Below are positions 16,123 through 23,778 of a DNA stretch of 64,000 bases, piece by piece (the first letter of the stretch is position 1; each line of letters starts with the position of its first letter). Under the pieces are notes generated by a model. It saw only the letters and a program-made list of their open reading frames with translations, had not been told where the DNA came from and did not search any database. The position numbers and the translations under genes were made by a program. Source of the stretch: Clostridia bacterium (GTDB taxonomy: Bacteria > Bacillota > Clostridia > UBA1212); assembly GCA_017461545.1 (NCBI GenBank), contig JAFTXP010000018.1:1-64000 (forward strand), in the 5' to 3' direction.

Positions 16123-16986
16123 ATGAGCTTTGTTGATTCAGTATCAAAACCGAAACATAATTGTCCGATAGGTGTTTTTGACTCGGGACTCGGCGGTTTG
16201 ACCGTTTTGAGCGCTATTCACAAGCTGATGCCGAACGAGGATATCGTGTACTTCGGCGACAGCGGCAGAACTCCTTACGGTACAAAGTCCAAAGAGACAG
16301 TTCTCAAGTACACTTTTCAGGATATGAATTTCCTTGTAAAACAGGGCGTAAAGATGATTGTCATTGCCTGCAATACCGCAAGTGCCTGCAGTCTTAAAAC
16401 AGTGAGACAGCACTACAGCCTGCCTATTGTCGAGGTTGTGGAGCCCGGTTCACGCGCTGCGGTCAGTTCTACACGAAACGGTAAAATCGGTGTTATAGGT
16501 ACGGCTGCTACTGTTGCAAGCGGTGTTTACGAAAATGCGGTAAAGACGCTTCTTCCGGAATGCGATTTTCACGCAAAGGCCTGTCCGATGTTTGTGCCCC
16601 TTGTCGAAGAGGGATGGTGGGACAATGACATAAGCAAGAGCATTGCCGCAGAGTATTTGGGTGACATGAAAACGAGCGGTGTTGATACACTGGTTCTCGG
16701 CTGTACGCATTACCCGTATCTGCAAAAGGTCATCGGAGAGGTCATGGGAGACGGTATCGTGCTTGTAAATTCTGCTCTCGAAGTTGCAAAAAGCGTGCGT
16801 GATGAAATTGCAAAATACGGACTTGCCGCAGATTCCGATAAGGTCGGAAATGTATCTTACTTCACAAGTGACAGTGTCGATAAATTTGCTTCGCTCGGAA
16901 GTGTTTTCCTCGGTGAAGAGATGAAGAATGTCACTAAAGTTGCCATTGACAAAGAGTGGGACGGAGGAGCTTTCGGTGAAAACTGA
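16123..16986 (+). CDS. murI: glutamate racemase
   Basis: Supplies D-glutamate for peptidoglycan. 287 residues, with IGVFDSGLGGLTVLSAI, YFGDSGRTPYGTKS, the first catalytic Cys in VIACNTASA and the second in LGCTHYPYL. There are about 18 extra residues before the conserved start of the domain. It is close behind ddl and overlaps the next gene's GTG by 11 nt, so the operon continues into the unknown pair that follows. Confidence 0.96.
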   Translation: MSFVDSVSKPKHNCPIGVFDSGLGGLTVLSAIHKLMPNEDIVYFGDSGRTPYGTKSKETVLKYTFQDMNFLVKQGVKMIVIACNTASACSLKTVRQHYSLPIVEVVEPGSRAAVSSTRNGKIGVIGTAATVASGVYENAVKTLLPECDFHAKACPMFVPLVEEGWWDNDISKSIAAEYLGDMKTSGVDTLVLGCTHYPYLQKVIGEVMGDGIVLVNSALEVAKSVRDEIAKYGLAADSDKVGNVSYFTSDSVDKFASLGSVFLGEEMKNVTKVAIDKEWDGGAFGEN

Positions 16987-17686
16987 TAACACTTCTTTCG
17001 TGCCGTATATAGCTGATAAAATAACGGCGGAGACTGAGAAATTTTTCTCCGGAAAATTTTTGAATGATATTGTAACTGATTATTCGGGCGGAAAACAAAG
17101 CGGCCGTAAGGCCGCTTTGTTTTCCGCCTCCGCGTTCAGAGGCGCGGCTGTTGCCGCGCCTTCCGAGCTTGCAGCTGCGGCTGCCGGATACCTAAACACG
17201 CAGCCGAAGCTTACGGCCGCAGGCCGTTTTAAAGCCGAAAACGGCTATATAAATTTTTATTTCCGCGACGAATTTATACATGCGGCGATTGAATACTACT
17301 CAGAGCAATTTGATATACTTTATGAAAACGGTGTGTTTGCAAAATACCTTTACGGAAACGAATCACCTGTTTGCGGCATGAGGCGTTACTGCATAAACCG
17401 AATTGTTTCGGTGTGCGAAATGTTCGCCGCTGAAAGAGTTTTCGGAATAAATCCGTCAGATAATTTTACGAGTGATATTCAAAAGGAACTTGCGGAGCAT
17501 TGCATCTTTTCGGCGGGCTCCGAGGCTGTCTCCGATACTAAGGCGAAGAGATACTCCGAGTTTGCCGCAAAATTATTTTATGAAGCAGACAGTTGTATAA
17601 AAAACGCATCAATGATATATTTGAAACTGTACAAAACCTGTGCATATGTTTTGCACACACTATTGACTGAAGAGGGGTCGCATTGA
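16976..17686 (+). CDS. DALR/arginyl-tRNA-synthetase-like domain protein
   Basis: About 236 residues from a GTG that follows GGAGGAG at 6 nt; it overlaps the end of murI. The first half contains AAAAAGYLNTQPKLTAAGRFKAENGYINFYF, which recalls the N-terminal additional domain of arginyl-tRNA synthetase, and the second half (CGMRRYCINRI... YSEFAAKLFYEADSCI... IYLKLYKTCAYVLHTLL) recalls the DALR anticodon-binding helical bundle. The catalytic Rossmann domain between them is absent, so this is not a synthetase. Between 17087 and 17245 the coding sequence is five consecutive palindromes, with an Ala/Ser/Arg-rich translation that may be an insertion. It is coupled to the next gene (stop and TTG overlap). 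Function unknown. Confidence 0.75.
   Translation: MKTDNTSFVPYIADKITAETEKFFSGKFLNDIVTDYSGGKQSGRKAALFSASAFRGAAVAAPSELAAAAAGYLNTQPKLTAAGRFKAENGYINFYFRDEFIHAAIEYYSEQFDILYENGVFAKYLYGNESPVCGMRRYCINRIVSVCEMFAAERVFGINPSDNFTSDIQKELAEHCIFSAGSEAVSDTKAKRYSEFAAKLFYEADSCIKNASMIYLKLYKTCAYVLHTLLTEEGSH
17087..17245. repeat. cluster of five in-frame palindromes inside a gene
   Basis: Consecutive inverted repeats: 17087-17128 (19-bp perfect arms around the loop GTAA), 17141-17160 (GGCGCGGC/GCCGCGCC), 17171-17184 (GCAGC/GCTGC), 17213-17227 (ACGGCC/GGCCGT) and 17223-17245 (GCCGTTTT/AAAACGGC). The first has the core CCGTAAGG that also forms the central loop of the terminator-like arrays. The reading frame runs through without a stop. 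Confidence 0.85.
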
Positions 17687-18888
17687 AAGAGAACGAGGAG
17701 TTGTTTCTGCAAATTTTAAAGTCGTATGTTAACAGCAGAAGCTTTGAAAAAGAAAACGGCGGAGAAATCAGCGGCGAGGCCGTAGGCAGCGTGCTTGCGC
17801 TTGCAAAGAAACATTCTGTGCAGGCTATGTGCGAATACGCTCTTTCGGGACACACCCAACTTGTAAATCAGACAGTTGCCCGCTCTGTAAAAAGAATTTT
17901 TGCGGCAACGACATTGCTCGGAATCTTCGAAGAAAAAGGCATAAAGCTATGCGTGATGAAAGGCTTTATCGTGAGGGGATTTTATGCGATTCCGGAGCTG
18001 AGAACTTTCGGGGATATTGACTTTCTGATAGAAAAGGACAGCGAAAGTACCGTGATTTCATTAATGGAAGAGCTAGGATACAGCCGCGAACCGGGCGAAG
18101 AGCACGTCATCAGTTTCAAAAAGGACTTGGAGTATTACGAATTTCACACAAGACTTGCCGAAGATGATGCTTTTGAAGGTTCCGTGGAAAAATTGCTTTC
18201 TTCCGCATGGTCTTACACAAAAAACTATAATGACTACAAATATATCTACGAATTTGAAGATGAATTTCATCTTTTCTATATGATATTCCACATTGCAAAG
18301 CATTTCCGCACAAGCGGCGCAGGCGTCCGAATGTTCTGCGATATTGCGGTATTTTTGCAGAAGAATAAAGCGTTGGATATGATAAAGTTTTCTTCACTCC
18401 TGTCCTCCTGTAATATGGCTCTTTTTGCACAGAATGTTTTATATATATGCCGCCAATGGTTCGGCACAGAAAGTCCTATACTTGACCGAGGATATCAGAT
18501 GTCAGACAACCTCTTAACTGAAATAACCGAGTTTGTTTTAAACGGCGGAACTTTCGGCTTCTGCGGAAGCTCTCTTGAGGCTTCCGAAATAAGACGTGAA
18601 ATGGACAGGCAGAATGATAGTTCACGCACGGCGGCTTCTGCCGAAAAACGCACGCTGTTTAGATTTTTCTTCCCGACATATGAAAAGATGAAAAAACGGT
18701 ATTCTTTTGTCGAAGGAAAAAAATTCCTGATGCCGATTGCATATATAATGAGATTTTTCGGAAGTATATTTAAACCGAAGCGAGCTAAAAAAGCCGTCGG
18801 GAGATTGCAGGGTATAAGGAGCGGCGGCGATGAGGCAATGAAACAACACGCCATGTACAAAGAGTGCGGCCTTGATTTCTTCAAATAA
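17683..18888 (+). CDS. nucleotidyltransferase family protein (NTP_transf_5)
   Basis: A 401-residue protein starting at TTG, with GAGGGG 6 nt before it and overlapping the previous stop. The centre has KGFIVRGFYAIPELRTFGDIDFLIEKD (residues about 92-118), with the GDIDFL Asp pair of the nucleotidyltransferase fold and the E-x-H...HxxKHF region of the PF14907-type family, often found near surface polysaccharide genes but biochemically uncharacterised. The C-terminal part is basic. It is coupled with the DALR-like protein in front; the two may form a complex. Confidence 0.78.
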   Translation: MKENEELFLQILKSYVNSRSFEKENGGEISGEAVGSVLALAKKHSVQAMCEYALSGHTQLVNQTVARSVKRIFAATTLLGIFEEKGIKLCVMKGFIVRGFYAIPELRTFGDIDFLIEKDSESTVISLMEELGYSREPGEEHVISFKKDLEYYEFHTRLAEDDAFEGSVEKLLSSAWSYTKNYNDYKYIYEFEDEFHLFYMIFHIAKHFRTSGAGVRMFCDIAVFLQKNKALDMIKFSSLLSSCNMALFAQNVLYICRQWFGTESPILDRGYQMSDNLLTEITEFVLNGGTFGFCGSSLEASEIRREMDRQNDSSRTAASAEKRTLFRFFFPTYEKMKKRYSFVEGKKFLMPIAYIMRFFGSIFKPKRAKKAVGRLQGIRSGGDEAMKQHAMYKECGLDFFK

Positions 18889-18921
18889 TTCTGCAACAAA
18901 ATTTTCAATGTGAGGCGTTTT

Positions 18922-19278
18922 ATGTACCGAGATTTTTTTGAACCCGATGATAACGAAAACACTAAGTTTTCTGTTTTTGACAGAATATATAATGTAGTAA
19001 GACAAATCCCAAAAGGAAAAGTTGCGACATACGGTCAGGTTGCCGAAATGGCAGGCAACAAACGCTGGGCGAGAGTAGTCGGCTACGCGCTTCATGTGAA
19101 TCCTGAGCCTGATAAAATTCCGTGCTTTCGGGTGGTCAACCGTGAGGGTCGAGTTTCCGAGGCATTCGCATTCGGCGGTGTGAACCGTCAGATAGAACTT
19201 CTTAAAGCCGAGGGAGTCGAATTTACCGGCGAAGACGGCAAGTGTGTCGATTTGAAAAAGTTTCAATGGGGTAAATAA
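18922..19278 (+). CDS. MGMT family (alkyltransferase-like) protein
   Basis: 118 residues from ATG 18922, which has GTGAGGCG 4 nt before it; the frame is open to a GTG at 18910. FDRIYNVVRQIPKGKVATYGQVAEMAGNKRWARVVGYAL matches the DNA-binding domain of O6-alkylguanine-DNA alkyltransferases. The active-site motif PCHRV is PCFRVV here: the acceptor Cys is present but the neighbouring His of the catalytic network is Phe. It may therefore be an alkyltransferase-like (ATL) damage-recognition protein or a weak transferase. A strong terminator follows. Confidence 0.85.
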   Translation: MYRDFFEPDDNENTKFSVFDRIYNVVRQIPKGKVATYGQVAEMAGNKRWARVVGYALHVNPEPDKIPCFRVVNREGRVSEAFAFGGVNRQIELLKAEGVEFTGEDGKCVDLKKFQWGK

Positions 19279-19289
19279 ACGGTAAATAC

Positions 19290-19324
19290 AAAACCTCCGC
19301 TGTGTCATACAAGCGGAGGTTTTT
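19290..19324. terminator. terminator shared by MGMT-like (+) and DUF4143 (-) genes
   Basis: AAAACCTCCGCT and AGCGGAGGTTTT (with one unpaired A) form a strong stem with A- and T-runs at both ends, placed between convergent genes ending at 19278 and 19336. Confidence 0.9.
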
Positions 19325-19335
19325 ATCGCAAGGGG

Positions 19336-20535
19336 TTACCAATTTTCTCTGAGGAGAAAATCTGCAATGTGAACGATTTCTACACCGTTATCGTTGCCTA
19401 TAGCTAAATCATCACGGCAGACGACATATTTGTGATAATGGTCTCTTATATCAAGGAGATTGTCTGTCTCTCTTGAACAATCGCCGGGCAATAGATCGCA
19501 TACTTGTATATAAATCTTTTTGTCTCGTTTTATGCCTATGAAATCTATTTCTTTTGTTTCGTTTTTCCCTATATAAACATCGTAGCCTCTTCGTTTCAGT
19601 TCAAGAAATACTATGTTTTCGAGCATGGCTGAAGTCATTTTACGGTCAAATCCCATTTTGCTGTATTTAATAGAAATATCCGAAAGATAGTACTTTTCCT
19701 GAGTTTTTAATACTGATTTTCCCTGTATATCATATCTTTTACACGGATATATAATAAAAGCTTCACTCAACCATTTCAGATAATTATAAATTGTTTCAAC
19801 GGATATTGTGCGCTTTTCGTTCTTGAGGAACTTGACAATGGTGTTTGCAGAAAAGGTTTTGCCTACATTTTCTACGATGTACATTACTACTCTGTCAAAA
19901 AGTTCTTTATTTCTGACATTATGACGTCTGGTAATGTCTCGTGAAATAACGGAAGAGTATATTCCTTCTACAACCTGATATGCGGAATGTGTGTCAAAGT
20001 TGCTGATTCCGATAATGGGAAATCCACCGTATTGCAAATATTCATTAAATGTTTCTTTTGAATTTTTCCTGTCAACGCCTTTGAAAATTAAATATTCTGC
20101 AAAAGAGAGTGTATAAACAGGAATCAAAACATATCTTCCCGAAAGATATGTGGAAATCTCGCTTGACATAAGCTTTGAATTTGAACCTGTAACATATATG
20201 TCTGTATTTTCATCCTCTGTTAGATTATTAATGACTTTTTCCCAACCGTTAACCTCTTGTACCTCATCGAGAAAAAGATAACATCGGCCCTTATCTGCAA
20301 TGGCATTTTTTAATTCGCTATACATATCCTTTGCCGTAAAGTTATTATCAACATCCATCTCGGTATATTTTCTGGAGATAATATTTTCTTTGCTGATACC
20401 TCTGTCGGCAAGTTCTTCTTTCAACATATCAAGTATAGTAGATTTTCCTGAGCGGCGTACTCCTGCAAGAATTTTTACCAACGGGGTATCAATATATTGA
20501 GATATAGCTCCGATATAATCAGGTCGTTTAAACAT
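19336..20535 (-). CDS. AAA ATPase with DUF4143 domain (nuclease motif degenerate)
   Basis: About 399 residues from ATG 20535, chosen because GGGAGGG lies 7 nt upstream. The N-terminal AAA_14 domain has Walker A AGVRRSGKST (near 26-35) and Walker B CYLFLDEVQEV (near 88), a VTGSNSKLM sensor and SGRYVLIPVYTLSFAEYL. The C-terminal DUF4143 has the EIDFIG part of a PD-(D/E)xK fold, but the expected E-V-K is IQVCDL, so the nuclease site looks inactive. The cellular role of this very common family is unknown. A related protein is encoded at 30482-31798. It is monocistronic, with a palindrome upstream. Confidence 0.88.
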   Translation of the reverse strand: MFKRPDYIGAISQYIDTPLVKILAGVRRSGKSTILDMLKEELADRGISKENIISRKYTEMDVDNNFTAKDMYSELKNAIADKGRCYLFLDEVQEVNGWEKVINNLTEDENTDIYVTGSNSKLMSSEISTYLSGRYVLIPVYTLSFAEYLIFKGVDRKNSKETFNEYLQYGGFPIIGISNFDTHSAYQVVEGIYSSVISRDITRRHNVRNKELFDRVVMYIVENVGKTFSANTIVKFLKNEKRTISVETIYNYLKWLSEAFIIYPCKRYDIQGKSVLKTQEKYYLSDISIKYSKMGFDRKMTSAMLENIVFLELKRRGYDVYIGKNETKEIDFIGIKRDKKIYIQVCDLLPGDCSRETDNLLDIRDHYHKYVVCRDDLAIGNDNGVEIVHIADFLLRENW

Positions 20536-20590
20536 AAACAATCCCTCCCTTACATCAAAATATATCTAAAAAGTACCTGAAAGTCAAATA

Positions 20591-20615
20591 GTTTTTACGG
20601 TTATAACCGAAAAAC
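20591..20615. promoter_or_regulatory. palindrome upstream of the DUF4143 ATPase
   Basis: GTTTTT-A-CGGTTATAACCG-AAAAAC is a 25-nt inverted repeat with one extra A, followed at 20610-20637 by another (AAAAACTTTC/GAAAGTTTTT). They lie 55-100 bp before the ATG in an AT-rich 300-bp gap (20536-20835) without genes; operator or RNA hairpin, undecided. Confidence 0.4.
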
Positions 20616-20786
20616 TTTCTAATATTTGAAAGTTTTTTGTTATTAAGTATAAAAACCTCTACAATAAAACAACTTTTTAAAAATTATTTCGACCTGTTTC
20701 TGTAAATAATATATTACTTAAGTATTGCCTGAATAATAAAATATTTAACATATATGAACGATAAAATAATATAATTTGCCATAAAA

Positions 20787-20820
20787 AAAGCCACCCTGCA
20801 AAATTTTTCGGGGTGGCTTT
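20787..20820 (-). terminator. terminator of the fusion ligase gene
   Basis: AAAGCCACCC and GGGTGGCTTT form a 10-bp stem; on the minus strand it is followed by a run of seven Ts. Sits 16 bp beyond the stop at 20836. Confidence 0.92.
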
Positions 20821-20835
20821 GAGTTTGTGTGACAA

Positions 20836-23370
20836 TTAGGCCGTTACAATCTTGCTTGCTTCGCCTAAGTTAAGCATTTCTACAGCGTTTTCTCTCATCT
20901 TGTATTTGAGGATTTTGCCTGCCGCGTTCATCGGGAAGGAATCTACGAAAGCGACGTAACGAGGTGTTTTGTGCTTTGCCATGTGTGTTCTGACATAGTC
21001 TTTGATTTCTTCATCGGTACATTCTTCGCCGGGTTTGAGGATAACACAAGCCATGATTTCCTCGCCGTAATCTTTGTCGGGAACACCGATAACCTGAACA
21101 TCGGAGACTTTGGGATGTGTATAGATGAAGTCCTCGATTTCCTTTGGGTAGATGTTTTCGCCGCCGCGGATGATCATATCTTTTATACGGCCCGTAACCT
21201 TGAAGTTGCCATCGGGAAGTCTGCGGCAGAGGTCGCCTGAGTGGAGCCAGCCGTCTTTGTCGATTGCAGCAGCTGTGGCTTCGGGCATTTTGTAGTAGCC
21301 TTTCATGATGTTGTAGCCGCGTGCAACGAACTCACCGTCGGTATTGTCGGGGAGTTCCTCCCATGTTTCAGGGTCAACTATTTTACATTCGACACCGAAG
21401 ATAGGACCGCCGACTGTGTTTACACGGGTTTCTATGCTGTCGGTGGTTTTTGACATTGTAGTAGCGGGCGAAGCTTCTGTCTGACCGTAGGTGATGCAGA
21501 TCTCCGGCATGTGCATCTTTTCGATAACTTCCTCCATAACTTTGATCGGGCAAGGAGAACCTGCCATGATACCTGTACGCATGTGGCTGAAATCGGTTTT
21601 GTCAAAGTCCTCATGTCCGAGCATCGCGATGAACATTGTGGGAACACCGTGGAAAGCGGTGATTTTTTCTTTATTTATGCAGTCAAGGCCTTTCTTAGGT
21701 GAGAATGCCGGAATAGGAGACATTGTAACACCGTGTGTAACCGAGGCTGTCATTGCGAGAACGAGACCGAAGCAGTGGAACATGGGAACCTGAATCATCA
21801 TTCTGTCTTCTGTTGAGAGATCCATACAGTCACCGATTGCTTTACCGTTGTTAACAACGTTGTAGTGTGTGAGCATAACGCCTTTCGGGAAGCCTGTTGT
21901 TCCGGAGGTGTACTGCATGTTGCAGACATCGTGCTTGTTTATCATTGCCGCTCTGCGGTGAACTGCATCGATTGGAGTTGCATCAGCGTAGCTGAGAGCT
22001 TCTTCCCATGACAGACAGCCGGGCTGCTTTGATTCGCAGGTAATGACATTTCTGAGGAAGGGAAGACGTCGCGCGTGAAGAGGTTTGCCTGCTTCATGCT
22101 CTGCGAGTTCTGGACAGATTTCATTGATGATAGCGACATAGTCGGAATCCTTAAAAGAGTCCGTCATGACGAGTGTGTGAGTGTCTGACTGGCGGAGCAG
22201 GTATTCTATCTCATGAATTTTGTATGCTGTATTTACAGTGACCAAAACTGCGCCGATCTTAACGGTTGCCCAGAATGTCAGATACCACTGCGGAACATTG
22301 GTTGCCCAAATTGCAACGTGGTCGCCCTGTTTTACTCCCAAGGATATGAGTGCTCTTGCAAAAGTGTCAACATCTTCGCGGAACTCGGGATAAGTTCTTG
22401 TGTAGTCATGTGTTGTGTAGCGGAATGCATACTGATCCGGGAATTCTTCGCATATGCGGTCAAGAAGCTGCGGGAAAGTTACATCGATAATGGTCTCTTT
22501 GGGCCAGATATACTTACCGATGCCTCTGTTGCTTGTCTGAAGTCTGCCGTTTCCTTTTGTATTTCCTGTATACTTGCTCATGTAGTTTGCGTAATGAGGA
22601 AATACGATACCGGCGCTTGAAAGTTCGGGCATGTATGTCTTGAGCCACTCAAGTGAAACGTAGCCTTCGTAGTTTATCGAGCGGAGAGCGAGCATAAAGT
22701 CATCCATCGGCAAATCGCCTTCGCCGAGGAGCTTGTATGTAACACTACCGTCTTTATTTATAACGGAGTCTTTTGTGTGAACGTGCTTAATGTATGCGCC
22801 GAGATTCTGTACGGTAACTTCAGCTGTTTCGTTGTTAAAACGGTAGGGGTGGTGTAAATCCCAAAGCGCACCGACAAAGTCGCTTTCAACTTTGGTGAGA
22901 AGTTCTCCGAGACGCTTTGTGTCGCTGTATACGCCGTTTGTCTCTACAAGAAGAGTAACGCCTGCTTTTTCAGCGTAAGGAACGAGCTCTTTCAAAGTGG
23001 CGACAACACATTCGTCATCAATGTCACTGCCCGGTTCAATTTTTAAATCGCCGAGTACTCTTATATAAGGTGTGCCGAGCTTTTTTGCAAGCTCAATATA
23101 ACTTTTAAGCTCAGCGATTGTCTCTGTCTGTGCATCCTTCGCACTGATTGCATTTCCCGAAGAAATACAGCAGATTTCAAGGCGAAGCCTTTTTAATTGG
23201 CTGATAGTGTTGTCTATTTCATTATCACTGAAAGGCTCTGCGTGAACAGAAAAAATGTTGTTGCCGAAGCCACGAAGTTCTATTCCGTTAAATCCGAAAT
23301 CCTTTGCCATTGAATAAATATCAGACCAGCTGAAATCAGGGCAACCTAATGTAGAAAAAGATAATTTCAT
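20836..23370 (-). CDS. sugar isomerase/epimerase TIM barrel fused to AMP-forming acyl-CoA ligase
   Basis: An 844-residue fusion. Residues 1-265 are an AP-endonuclease-2-type TIM barrel (xylose isomerase-like): ELRGFG, LLVETNGV, ALWDLHHPYRF, HVHTKD and VSLEWLK supply the Glu/Asp/His metal ligands. Residues about 290-844 are an acyl-CoA synthetase of the ANL family: phosphate loop MQYTSGTTGFPKGVMLTH near 470, ITYGQTEASP, GWLHSGDLC, GRIKDMIIRGGENIYPKEIE and the A10 Lys in AAGKILKYKMRE. Ligases of this kind activate fatty or aromatic acids; the actual substrate and the role of the barrel are unknown. The ATG has AGAGAGG upstream. It is preceded by a T-box leader, so expression should depend on an uncharged tRNA, which is unexpected for such an enzyme. 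Confidence 0.92.
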   Translation of the reverse strand: MKLSFSTLGCPDFSWSDIYSMAKDFGFNGIELRGFGNNIFSVHAEPFSDNEIDNTISQLKRLRLEICCISSGNAISAKDAQTETIAELKSYIELAKKLGTPYIRVLGDLKIEPGSDIDDECVVATLKELVPYAEKAGVTLLVETNGVYSDTKRLGELLTKVESDFVGALWDLHHPYRFNNETAEVTVQNLGAYIKHVHTKDSVINKDGSVTYKLLGEGDLPMDDFMLALRSINYEGYVSLEWLKTYMPELSSAGIVFPHYANYMSKYTGNTKGNGRLQTSNRGIGKYIWPKETIIDVTFPQLLDRICEEFPDQYAFRYTTHDYTRTYPEFREDVDTFARALISLGVKQGDHVAIWATNVPQWYLTFWATVKIGAVLVTVNTAYKIHEIEYLLRQSDTHTLVMTDSFKDSDYVAIINEICPELAEHEAGKPLHARRLPFLRNVITCESKQPGCLSWEEALSYADATPIDAVHRRAAMINKHDVCNMQYTSGTTGFPKGVMLTHYNVVNNGKAIGDCMDLSTEDRMMIQVPMFHCFGLVLAMTASVTHGVTMSPIPAFSPKKGLDCINKEKITAFHGVPTMFIAMLGHEDFDKTDFSHMRTGIMAGSPCPIKVMEEVIEKMHMPEICITYGQTEASPATTMSKTTDSIETRVNTVGGPIFGVECKIVDPETWEELPDNTDGEFVARGYNIMKGYYKMPEATAAAIDKDGWLHSGDLCRRLPDGNFKVTGRIKDMIIRGGENIYPKEIEDFIYTHPKVSDVQVIGVPDKDYGEEIMACVILKPGEECTDEEIKDYVRTHMAKHKTPRYVAFVDSFPMNAAGKILKYKMRENAVEMLNLGEASKIVTA

Positions 23371-23419
23371 TTGCTTTCCTCTCTTTGCAGAATAATAATT
23401 GTTTTCATAAAACTAACAT

Positions 23420-23664
23420 AAAAAAAGCTTTCGTCTCCTGCTGAAACGCAAGAGACGAAAGCGTTATAATCACTTTCACGGTACCATTTCCTGGCAAAAA
23501 ACTCATACTCTCTGCCGACATATAACGTGCAACCGCACTGGTAATGGCAGCGAAAACTTTCAGTCCTACCGGAATTTTCAGCTGAAAGCTTGGGGGGTGA
23601 GTTATTTGTCCGACTCTCGTATCGCCTCACACTAAACGTCAACTTTTCTATTAAAAATTCAACG
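23420..23664 (-). promoter_or_regulatory. T-box leader of the fusion ligase gene
   Basis: Read on the minus strand, the leader has the T-box core AGGAAATGGTACCGTG at 23492-23477 (consensus AGGGTGGNACCGCG), then AACGCTTTCGTCTCT, which is the 5' arm of a terminator whose partner GAGACGAAAGC plus seven Ts follows. This is the standard T-box/terminator switch. The part in front has a short stem (GTGAG/CTCAC around 23585-23630) and a CTTTCAG/CTGAAAG hairpin. I could not assign the specifier codon, so the amino acid is open. The leader is shorter than most (about 245 nt). Confidence 0.85.
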
Positions 23665-23670
23665 CACGCA

Positions 23671-23700
23671 ATTTTAGCATACACAAAGTCTTATTGTCAA
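23671..23700 (-). promoter_or_regulatory. sigma-A promoter of the T-box transcript
   Basis: On the minus strand TTGACA (23695-23700), an 18-bp spacer ending in TATGC and TAAAAT (23671-23676), predicting a start near 23664. Confidence 0.7.
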
Positions 23701-23778
23701 TATTATAATCCGTGTGTTTTTGGGCAGACTTATAAAGGCGATTGTTTACCCGTACAAAACAAAAGGAGGCAGAGAAAA

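Noticed and set aside
16976-17686. truncated argS pseudogene
   Set aside because: The frame is intact with a good start and is coupled to both neighbours; the lost catalytic domain is not flanked by decay, so a genuine short protein is more likely.
18622-19308. 228-codon minus-strand frame opposite the NTP_transf/MGMT region
   Set aside because: It covers the ends of two convincing plus-strand genes and their gap, has no plausible start site and no recognisable family.
23590-23778. N-terminal extension of the Pr6Pr protein
   Set aside because: The upstream codons lie over the promoter and T-box of the opposite transcript, and a strong AAAGGAGG marks ATG 23779.
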